Translations under genes and position numbers: made by a program | The notes under the pieces: generated by a model | Seen by the model: only the letters and a program-made list of their open reading frames with translations | What the model was told of the DNA's origin: nothing | Databases searched by the model: none | Assembly (NCBI GenBank): GCA_905236445.1 | Contig: CAJOPQ010000092.1 | Coordinates: forward strand, 1-17,241 | DNA from: an uncultured Clostridia bacterium | GTDB taxonomy: Bacteria > Bacillota > Clostridia > Christensenellales > UBA1242 | DNA: 17,241 nucleotides | Direction: 5' to 3' | Shown here: positions 7,033 through 14,310 of the stretch, in pieces | Layout of the letters: the number at the start of each line of letters is the position of its first letter | Numbering within the stretch: position 1 is the stretch's first letter

Positions 7033-8355
7033 ATGAAGAAAAAAAGGGCAATTCGAAATTTTATTATACTTGCAATTTTATTACTGATTTGCTTTATATT
7101 TAGTTTCGTATCATTTAGGATTCCTACGACAGTCGATAGATTTGCTGGATTTGTCAATGGAATATATTTAAGTAAAGATTTCAATGGTGGGGTTACGGCG
7201 ACTTATACGGTAACTTACGATGATAATTTCAATGGTGATGAAGAACTTGCAGTATCCAAGGCTATGGCAAGGGTAGAGAGTCTAGTTGCTAGGGATTATG
7301 GTGAGTATTATATTGAGAAAGTAGACAGCGACAAGATATGTGTAACTATTCCAAAGATATCTGAATCTACAACAATCAAGAGTAATTATCTAGTTAATTT
7401 TATAACTTTTACCACTGAGTCTGTGTCTGATCCAGATGAGTTTACTCCAACATTTACAGGAGCAAACATAACAGAGGCAAAATATTTCACATCTAACGGT
7501 GCGTTTGGAACACTTATTAGTTTCAACGATGCTGGTAAGCAAGCGTTGCTAGACATGGCAGACGGGCTGTCAAGTACTGGCACTCTATACATTTATCAAG
7601 ACAAAGATTATTCATCTGTACTGCTAAGAATAAGTGTAGATAGCAATTCTTTGACAACTATTGCTAATAATAATCAGATTTTTATTAGCGATGTGTCAAT
7701 ATTCCCAACAAAGGACAATGCAGTTGAATTTGCTGATAAGATTGCTAGTGGAATGCTTAATGTAGATATGTCGCTAGAGGGCAGTGTATCCATTATTACT
7801 CCTACATTTGGTGAAGGTTCTACCACAATAATAGGAATTATAATGATTCTACTTATAGTTCTATCTGTGGTATATTTGGTATTTAGATACAAAGCATTAG
7901 CACTTCCAACAGCTATGTCAATGCTTTGTTTCGTTGCTTTGTCGCTAATAATTATGCCAATATTTGAAAGTATTCAAGTATCTTTTGCTGGCTTCATTGG
8001 ACTAGCAATAATATATATCTTGACATATGTTGCACATATAATTTATCTTGAAAAAGCAAGAAATGATTTTGCTTCAGGCAAGAAATTGCTTGCAAGTTTC
8101 AAGAGTGCTTATGTTAAGTCAGTACTTGCTAATACTGATATGTACGTAGTTGTATTTATGCTAAGTTTAGCCAGTGCATTAATTGCTATGGGTGCGATGA
8201 AGACTGTTGCAATAATACTAGCAATACTTGTTTTCCCAAGTGCATTGTGCAGTATGTTGATTCACAGAGGATTGGTAAAATGGTATCTAGATATCAATCC
8301 TACTAAGTACAAGAAGATTAACTTTGAGAAAGGAGGACTCGACAATGAAGAATAA
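7033..8355 (+). CDS. secD: Divergent SecD-family protein export subunit
   Basis: SecD and SecF form an RND-type membrane complex that uses proton-motive force to help pull proteins out of the Sec channel. This 440-residue protein has an N-terminal helix (about 9-29), a large external domain with a reduced DFNGGV where the family has LDLQGG, and a C-terminal block of about five helices from residue 263. SIITPTFGEGST (253-264) corresponds to the family's GPSLGQDSI, and FRYKALALP (284-292) to the following loop. In helix 4 the family's VDANVLINERIKEEL aligns with YVAHIIYLEKARNDF, putting Val333 at the proton-relay aspartate. AAGGAGAGG sets the start. secF overlaps its end by 11 bases. Membership is secure from architecture; normal export function is uncertain. 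Confidence 0.85.
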   Translation: MKKKRAIRNFIILAILLLICFIFSFVSFRIPTTVDRFAGFVNGIYLSKDFNGGVTATYTVTYDDNFNGDEELAVSKAMARVESLVARDYGEYYIEKVDSDKICVTIPKISESTTIKSNYLVNFITFTTESVSDPDEFTPTFTGANITEAKYFTSNGAFGTLISFNDAGKQALLDMADGLSSTGTLYIYQDKDYSSVLLRISVDSNSLTTIANNNQIFISDVSIFPTKDNAVEFADKIASGMLNVDMSLEGSVSIITPTFGEGSTTIIGIIMILLIVLSVVYLVFRYKALALPTAMSMLCFVALSLIIMPIFESIQVSFAGFIGLAIIYILTYVAHIIYLEKARNDFASGKKLLASFKSAYVKSVLANTDMYVVVFMLSLASALIAMGAMKTVAIILAILVFPSALCSMLIHRGLVKWYLDINPTKYKKINFEKGGLDNEE

Positions 8356-9406
8356 TAAGAGTATTTCTTTCAAAGAGAAATTAACAAAATTATTTTCGAT
8401 TGATTACGCCAAAAATGCTAAATTTCTAATTCTTATTCCAGTTATTATTTTTGCACTAGCAGTTATGATGACTTGTCTATTAGGACTTAACTATACTACA
8501 GAGCTTAAGAGTAAATATAGATTTACTGTTGATATTGGTGTAGAGATAGAAGATAAGGATAATTCAAAATATATTGAAGCTATAGATACTGCATTGCAAG
8601 ATAACGACTTGAGTGCATATTCTTATGACAAGATTGGTCAGAACATATATACAGGATATCAAGTTACATTGAATCCAACTAAGACTACATTTACAGATAC
8701 TGAGTTAGAGGAAATTCAGCAAAAAATAGAGGACAGTCTTAATGTGTCAATTTCTGATACTATAGAAGTAAGCGATTTGTCTTATGTATCAACCTCTATA
8801 TCCAATACATTTGGTCGTGCATTTATTGTGCTTGCCATATTAATGGTTGTAGCATTCGTGTATACATGGATCAGATTCAATCGATCTGTAGCACTGGGAA
8901 TGTTGTTTGTTACAATATGTGCTCCTGCTCTTGCCTTTGCAATATATGGACTTTGCAGATTGCCATTTGGTTATACTTCGCTTGCAATAATCTTGATAAG
9001 CACTGTTATTGCAATAGCATTATATATCTATGTAATGGACGAGATTAGAAACGCAGAGTTAGATGAGAATAGTTATACCAATAATCAATACATTGCAAAT
9101 GCTAATGCACAAGTTGGAATTAGTGCAGTTCTTCCAATATTATGCTTTGCAGGATTTGTAATAGTTGCAACATTTATATTGATTTTTGCTAAAATAAATA
9201 TTGCATTTATTTTGATGGCTGTATTGTTAGCTGCGGTGGTTGCAATGTATGTGGCAATGTACTTAGCTCCATCACTATGGGCAATCGTATATAATAAGGA
9301 TAAAGATTCTAGACTTCGTTCCAAAATCGAAAGAATAAGAAAGTCAAAAGAAAAGAAAGCGAATAAGGATAAAAAAGAAGAAGATAACGATAAGATCGTT
9401 GTATAA
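8345..9406 (+). CDS. secF: Divergent SecF-family protein export subunit
   Basis: This is the partner of SecD. The 353-residue product has a first helix at about 26-48, an external domain of about 100 residues, then four to five helices from about 157. WIRFNRSVALGML (175-187) matches the SecF helix 2-3 loop, and MDEIRNAE (231-238) corresponds to FDRIREN after helix 4. Three usual SecF features are missing: the Gly-Gly of the D-F-T-G-G motif, the His-Asp pair in helix 3, and the intramembrane Asp of the NDTIVVFDRI segment, which aligns with Leu226. The C-terminus is a highly charged Lys-rich tail of about 35 residues. The start is ATG at 8345 with AAAGGAGG at 8329-8336 inside secD; an upstream TTG at 8324 is less likely. 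A terminator follows. Confidence 0.82.
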   Translation: MKNNKSISFKEKLTKLFSIDYAKNAKFLILIPVIIFALAVMMTCLLGLNYTTELKSKYRFTVDIGVEIEDKDNSKYIEAIDTALQDNDLSAYSYDKIGQNIYTGYQVTLNPTKTTFTDTELEEIQQKIEDSLNVSISDTIEVSDLSYVSTSISNTFGRAFIVLAILMVVAFVYTWIRFNRSVALGMLFVTICAPALAFAIYGLCRLPFGYTSLAIILISTVIAIALYIYVMDEIRNAELDENSYTNNQYIANANAQVGISAVLPILCFAGFVIVATFILIFAKINIAFILMAVLLAAVVAMYVAMYLAPSLWAIVYNKDKDSRLRSKIERIRKSKEKKANKDKKEEDNDKIVV

Positions 9407-9415
9407 ATATTTTCA

Positions 9416-9450
9416 AAAAGTGTTATGAATCTGTCATAGCACTTTTTTTT
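9416..9450 (+). terminator. Intrinsic terminator after secF
   Basis: A 13-bp stem (9416-9428 with 9434-9446, one G-U pair) has a 5-base loop, and the T-run continues to 9450. It starts ten bases after the secF stop codon. Confidence 0.85.
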
Positions 9451-9505
9451 GTAAATTTATTGAAATTTTGAGTCTAAATTATTTTCATATTTATTTGGTT
9501 TATAG

Positions 9506-9511
9506 TATAAT
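9506..9511 (+). promoter_or_regulatory. Candidate -10 element upstream of recJ
   Basis: A perfect TATAAT (9506-9511) lies in a TATAATAACTT stretch that recurs at 9650-9660. The -35 is poor (TTTTCA at 9482-9487, spacer 18). The second copy has no recognisable -35 at 17 bases. One of these probably starts the recJ-relA-hemZ transcript, since a terminator lies upstream. Confidence 0.4.
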
Positions 9512-9569
9512 AACTTCGAGAAATAAAAAGGAATAAGCAACATAAATTCACTTTTTTAAAAAAGGTTAA

Positions 9570-9610
9570 TTTTGTATTCGATTATAAATGCATTATAGTC
9601 GACTACAAAA
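9570..9610. repeat. 41-base inverted repeat (long hairpin or operator) upstream of recJ
   Basis: Two 18-base arms (9570-9587 and 9593-9610) pair with only one mismatch and one G-U pair around a 5-base loop. The arms contain the symmetric TCGA and TTATA blocks. No T-run follows on either strand, so it is not an intrinsic terminator. It could be an RNA hairpin in the recJ leader or a binding site for a dimeric regulator. Confidence 0.6.
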
Positions 9611-9615
9611 TAGTA

Positions 9616-9640
9616 AATTATCTTACATATATAGATAATT
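9616..9640. repeat. Second inverted repeat upstream of recJ
   Basis: Perfect 8-base arms AATTATCT (9616-9623) and AGATAATT (9633-9640) enclose a 9-base AT-only spacer apart from one C. It follows the larger dyad by five bases. It is AT-rich and may be weak as RNA. Confidence 0.4.
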
Positions 9641-9701
9641 GAATAGAAATATAATAACTTAAAACTTGCAGAGAAGCTGAATTTTGGCTTAATTTTAACA
9701 C

Positions 9702-12080
9702 ATGACAATAGTAAAAAATAGTACAGAAGACATTGATATAGGGCAAATTAACAGACTAGCCAGTCATTTCAAGTTAGATCAAAATGTAATTAGACTTCTA
9801 ATTGGCAGAGGGTATAAGACGGAAGAAGCAATTGCCAATTTTCTTTCGCCGTCTATTAGTAATTTCTACGATCCATATTTGCTAAATAATATGGACAAAG
9901 TGGTTGCAAGGATAAGACGGGCAATTGAGTCTAGAGAGAGTATAGTCATACTAGGTGACTACGATACAGACGGTATTAGTGCAACTGCTATAATGTACAA
10001 ATACTTTGAGAGTGTAGGACTAAGTGTCAATACATTCTTGCCTAATAGAATTGCTGACGGATATGGTTTGTCCTTTGATACCATAGACAAGGTCAAATCG
10101 TTGTACAATCCATCACTTATCATAACTGTGGATTGTGGTATATCTGCTAATAAAGAGATTGAATATGCGTCAAGTCTGGGCATAGAAGTTATTGTTACCG
10201 ACCACCACGACATTCCAGACACAATTCCTAATTGTCTTATAATCAATGCAAAATTACCTAATCAAAAATATCAATTTAGAGAATTATGTGGTGCAGGTGT
10301 TGCCCTTAAGTTAGTACAGGCATTGACCGATGTGGAGACTTCGCTCAAATATGTTACCATTGCTGCGCTTGCAACTGTAGCAGATATCGTGCCTCTAGTT
10401 GACGAGAACAGGCTAATTACTTATGTGGGAATTAAGAATCAAGCCAATGACATGCCTATTGGGCTTGTAAAACTTATTAAGAAGTTGAGGATAGAGATGC
10501 CACTTTCTTCAACAGATATTTCCTTTAAATTGGCACCAAAAATCAACGCAACAGGACGCATGGGCGATCCGTCAATTGCTTTTAATCTATATGTTAAGAC
10601 TGATCCAAAAGAAATAGCATCTAATATAGAAGCGTTGCTTGCACTTAATGATAAGAGGGTGACAGAGACAAATGCTATAGTAGATGATGCAACAAGCATG
10701 CTCGAGAATGTCAATACTTCTAAGAAAGGTATCATTATAGTTAAGAATGAAGAGTGGGAGAGTGGAGTTCTTGGTATAATTTGTTCTAAATTGGTAGACA
10801 CATACAACAAGCCAGCGTGTGTACTATCTATGATAGATGGAGAGTTAAAAGGAAGCCTTAGGAGCACAAATAATATCAACATATACGATGCCTTAACTAG
10901 CGTTAAAGATCTATTAGTGCAATATGGTGGGCATGATCAAGCAGCAGGAATAACGCTAAAGAAAGAGAATTATGATCAATTTTGTGATAGGATTAATGAA
11001 TATATTCTAAGTACCTACAGCCAAGAAGATTTCTTAGTTGAAAGAAAATATGATCTGGATTTGGCAAAAGTAACACTAACTGACAAATTCATGAAAGATT
11101 TATCTAGATTAGAGCCATTTGGACTAGCCAACGAGAAACCATTATTTAAGTTGACTTTTAACAATGTATCAGTATCGCCAATGCCAAAATTTCCTAATCA
11201 TATTAATGCAAAAGTGAACGGCTTAGAACTCATAGGGTTTAATATGGGGCAATATATTAACAATCTTAATACTAATTCTAATAAAACTGTTATTTTAGAG
11301 ATTAGTAATGACAAATTTGCTGGAAAGACTAAGTTAAAAGGTATTATAAAGTACATCAATTTCTCAAAACTTAATACAACCGTTAAGACGGATATTGCCT
11401 ATGGAATGTATCTTAATGGATTGAAAGATATTTGTGTTGAAACTAACTGCTCTGAGGGACTCAAAGTTGTAGAAGAAGCCAAGTTCTACAATTATATATA
11501 TAACACATTAAATCGAAGCAAATTTGGAACATTGATAATTGCAAACACTATCGAGAGTTATAACAAATTTTTGAGCCAATGCAATTGCGAACTTAATTAT
11601 GAATTGTATAATATTCATAATAAGACTGGTGTTAATACAATTCTATTTGCACCAAATTTGGACATTAATTATATCAACTATGACAATATAATTTTGTTGG
11701 ATACTCCTATACACATTGGATATATTAATCGATTGCTAAGTAGTGGCAAAAACGTAATTATGTCTAATACTAAGTTTGATATGAGAATTCTTAAGAATAT
11801 TGATGTATCTAGGGCAGTTTTTGCGAAATATCACAATGCAATCAAAAGTTATTTAAAGAAGCCAATTGATTGTGATGATCTTCTAAAGTGTTATATGCAA
11901 GTAAAACGAGCCAATCCACATTTTACTAATATCAAATTCAATCAGTTTGTTTTTGTAGTGCTTGTATTTAACGAGTTGGGTATTCTTAATATAGATCGTG
12001 GCAATCTAACTTTTACAGATGTTAAGAGTTCTTTAAATAATTCTAAGATATATAATTTTATCAGTTTACTAATAAAATAG
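9702..12080 (+). CDS. recJ: Single-stranded-DNA-specific exonuclease RecJ
   Basis: RecJ degrades single-stranded DNA 5' to 3' in recombination and mismatch or base-excision repair. The 792-residue protein shows the DHH metal motifs in order: GDYDTDG (85-91), VDCG (143-146), TDHHD (166-170), VADIVPL (226-232), then GRMGD (285-289). The DHHA1 part has WESGVLGIICSKL (352-364), GSLRS and GGHDQAAG (409-416). An OB-type domain follows with LEPFGLANEKP near residue 470. The last ~220 residues fit the extra C-terminal domain of Firmicutes RecJ, giving normal length for that group. The start is ATG at 9702; an in-frame stop at 9696-9698 rules out earlier starts, yet no Shine-Dalgarno sequence is visible. 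relA begins seven bases after its end. Confidence 0.94.
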   Translation: MTIVKNSTEDIDIGQINRLASHFKLDQNVIRLLIGRGYKTEEAIANFLSPSISNFYDPYLLNNMDKVVARIRRAIESRESIVILGDYDTDGISATAIMYKYFESVGLSVNTFLPNRIADGYGLSFDTIDKVKSLYNPSLIITVDCGISANKEIEYASSLGIEVIVTDHHDIPDTIPNCLIINAKLPNQKYQFRELCGAGVALKLVQALTDVETSLKYVTIAALATVADIVPLVDENRLITYVGIKNQANDMPIGLVKLIKKLRIEMPLSSTDISFKLAPKINATGRMGDPSIAFNLYVKTDPKEIASNIEALLALNDKRVTETNAIVDDATSMLENVNTSKKGIIIVKNEEWESGVLGIICSKLVDTYNKPACVLSMIDGELKGSLRSTNNINIYDALTSVKDLLVQYGGHDQAAGITLKKENYDQFCDRINEYILSTYSQEDFLVERKYDLDLAKVTLTDKFMKDLSRLEPFGLANEKPLFKLTFNNVSVSPMPKFPNHINAKVNGLELIGFNMGQYINNLNTNSNKTVILEISNDKFAGKTKLKGIIKYINFSKLNTTVKTDIAYGMYLNGLKDICVETNCSEGLKVVEEAKFYNYIYNTLNRSKFGTLIIANTIESYNKFLSQCNCELNYELYNIHNKTGVNTILFAPNLDINYINYDNIILLDTPIHIGYINRLLSSGKNVIMSNTKFDMRILKNIDVSRAVFAKYHNAIKSYLKKPIDCDDLLKCYMQVKRANPHFTNIKFNQFVFVVLVFNELGILNIDRGNLTFTDVKSSLNNSKIYNFISLLIK

Positions 12081-12087
12081 GGAGATA

Positions 12088-14310
12088 ATGTTAGTGGAAG
12101 AAAATTTTTTGATAAGAATTAAAAAGTTGTACACTTTAGACGAAAGGCAACAGATTATTGAAATAATTAATCAATTAAAGAAAATGAATATTGATAATCC
12201 AGTATATAACTTAGATTTTGCTATTGACGTGGCAAATCTTGTTATAGATAACAAATTGGATTATAAGTCTGTCGTATGTGCTTTGCATTATCCTATAATA
12301 AAAAACAATCTACTAGATCAGTATGATACAACACATATAGATGACGAAGTGTATTCTATGATAGTTGCTTTGTCTAATATTGAGAAGCTTAATATTTCGA
12401 CCAAGCAGGAGCAACTGGACTCTATCAAAAATATGTTTATGGCAATTGCCAAAGATATAAGAGTTATCATTATAAAATTATGCATTGAACAAGAGAAATT
12501 GAAATTTCTTGACACAATGGACACTCTTGAGGCAGATGAGTACATGAGAGGGTTAAACGATGTTTATGCTCCAGTATCTGCTATGCTTGGAATAAGCCAG
12601 ATCAAAAATAAATTGGAAGATGCTATATTCAAATATTACAAGCCAAGTTTCTATGAAGAGTTGAAGCAGGCTTTGAGCGAATATGTAGACGAGCGAAATG
12701 AGGCGATTAATGAAGTTATAGAGAAAATCAAACAAGAAATTAAGCCAATTGTGCCTAAGTTCGAGGTGTATGGCAGACAAAAGCAACTATATAGCATCGC
12801 CAAAAAATTGCAAAAAAAGAATATGAGTGTAAGCACTATTCTAGATGTGTATGGCAGGAAGAACAATATTGAAGAGATGACAAAAGGTAAGACATTCAAT
12901 GAGATTACTTTGTCAAATATACTAGATATACTTGCTGTGAGAGTTATAGTCTCTACAGTTGATGAATGTTATGCAGTTTTGGGCAAAATCTTCTCCATCT
13001 TTAAGCCTTTTGGTAATTTCAAAGACTACATTGCCAATCCCAAAGCGAATGGTTATCAATCCTTACATACGGCTATAATTCTAGACAACGGCGATCCAGT
13101 GGAAATTCAGATAAGAACGTTCGATATGCACAATTATGCAGAATATGGACTTGCTGCTCACTGGGCATATAAGATAAGCAAGAAAGTTAATAAGACAGAT
13201 GCTAAGATTAACTATATAAGGTCTATCTTAGAACTGTATAAAGAGAAATCTAACGACGAATTGCTTGAGATACTTAAGACAGATGTATATTTGGGCAAAA
13301 TTTTCGTCCAGACGCCTCAAGGCAAAATCATTGAGTTGCCAGAAGGTGCTACACCTATTGATTTTGCTTATGCTATTCATTCTAAGATAGGTGATAGTTG
13401 TGTTGGGGCTAAGATTAATGGCAAGATATTCTCCCTTGCTACAATGCTTTCTAATGGTGATGTTGTAGAAATAATTACAAATCCTAATTCTAAGGGGCCA
13501 TCTAGAGATTGGATTAAGATATGCAAGACTAATAGTGCTAAGACGAAAATAAGGGCATTTTTCAAGCGAGAAATGAAAGAGGATAACATCAAGAAAGGCA
13601 AGTCTATCCTTGATGCTCAAGCTAAATTAAAAAACTATAATTTGTCAAAATTGCTTACAGACCAATATCTAGAAGAAGTTTTTGATAGATATAGTTTTGC
13701 TAATATTGATGATATGTATGCATCAATTGGCTACGGTGGTATCACAGCTAGTCAGGTGCTTAACAAACTTGTCGCTGTGTACAAAGAAGATAATCCTACC
13801 GAGGCAGTTGTGGCACGACATATTAATGTCAACAATTCATCTAAAAGTTCTGATGACAATCAAGTTGTTGTTAGGGGATATAGCAACATGATGACAAAAT
13901 TAGCGCATTGTTGTAGTCCAATCCCGGGTGATAAGATTATAGGATATGTGTCTAGAGGCAAAGGTGTAACAATACACAGAGCCGATTGTAAGACAATTGA
14001 GAATTATGAATTTGAGAGGCTTATTGAGTGCGACTGGAAGAATTTTTCTAGCAACAAGTCATTTATTGGTACAATTGATTTAATCTGTGGCAACTCCAAC
14101 TCTGTATACTCAGATATATCTAAGAAAGTTACGGATAACAAATTAGAAATTGTTGCTATGAATGTAAAACCTATCAAGGATCACAAGAATTTGATTGTTT
14201 TGTCTCTTAGAGTTTCTTCTAAGAACCAATTAGACGAGATGATTGCAAAACTTAAAGTTTTGCCAAATGTAATAGATGTATTTAGGAATATTAATGGAAA
14301 TACGAACTAA
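12088..14310 (+). CDS. relA: RelA/SpoT-type (p)ppGpp synthetase with degenerate hydrolase domain
   Basis: Long Rel proteins make and usually also degrade the stringent-response alarmone (p)ppGpp. This 740-residue protein keeps the synthetase: GRQKQLYSIAKK (229-240), ILAVRVIV (281-288), DYIANPKANGYQSLHT (313-328) and VEIQIRT (338-344). It also keeps a TGS domain (about 400-463), the conserved HCCSPIPGD (607-615), HRADC (630-634) and a C-terminal ACT domain. The N-terminal hydrolase is broken: the His-Asp pair reads His67-Tyr68 (ALHYPIIKNN), the first metal His is gone, and the LADRLHNMRTL helix is LCIEQEKLKFL. About 27 extra residues sit near 245-272. The RXKD motif reads NFKD. SD GGGAG (12080-12084) is only 3 bases from ATG 12088; GTG at 12094 has better spacing. 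Second gene of recJ-relA-hemZ. Confidence 0.93.
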   Translation: MLVEENFLIRIKKLYTLDERQQIIEIINQLKKMNIDNPVYNLDFAIDVANLVIDNKLDYKSVVCALHYPIIKNNLLDQYDTTHIDDEVYSMIVALSNIEKLNISTKQEQLDSIKNMFMAIAKDIRVIIIKLCIEQEKLKFLDTMDTLEADEYMRGLNDVYAPVSAMLGISQIKNKLEDAIFKYYKPSFYEELKQALSEYVDERNEAINEVIEKIKQEIKPIVPKFEVYGRQKQLYSIAKKLQKKNMSVSTILDVYGRKNNIEEMTKGKTFNEITLSNILDILAVRVIVSTVDECYAVLGKIFSIFKPFGNFKDYIANPKANGYQSLHTAIILDNGDPVEIQIRTFDMHNYAEYGLAAHWAYKISKKVNKTDAKINYIRSILELYKEKSNDELLEILKTDVYLGKIFVQTPQGKIIELPEGATPIDFAYAIHSKIGDSCVGAKINGKIFSLATMLSNGDVVEIITNPNSKGPSRDWIKICKTNSAKTKIRAFFKREMKEDNIKKGKSILDAQAKLKNYNLSKLLTDQYLEEVFDRYSFANIDDMYASIGYGGITASQVLNKLVAVYKEDNPTEAVVARHINVNNSSKSSDDNQVVVRGYSNMMTKLAHCCSPIPGDKIIGYVSRGKGVTIHRADCKTIENYEFERLIECDWKNFSSNKSFIGTIDLICGNSNSVYSDISKKVTDNKLEIVAMNVKPIKDHKNLIVLSLRVSSKNQLDEMIAKLKVLPNVIDVFRNINGNTN

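Noticed and set aside
9570..9610. Intrinsic terminator reading of the long dyad before recJ
   Set aside because: Neither strand has a T-run directly after the stem, and the real secF terminator is already at 9416-9450.
10439..10882. A 147-residue minus-strand open frame inside recJ
   Set aside because: It is antisense to conserved RecJ sequence; the long frame follows from the codon composition of the real gene.
14276..14293. Upstream ATG start for hemZ
   Set aside because: No Shine-Dalgarno sequence precedes it, whereas TAGGAAT is well placed for the ATG at 14294, where the HemZ-like sequence begins.
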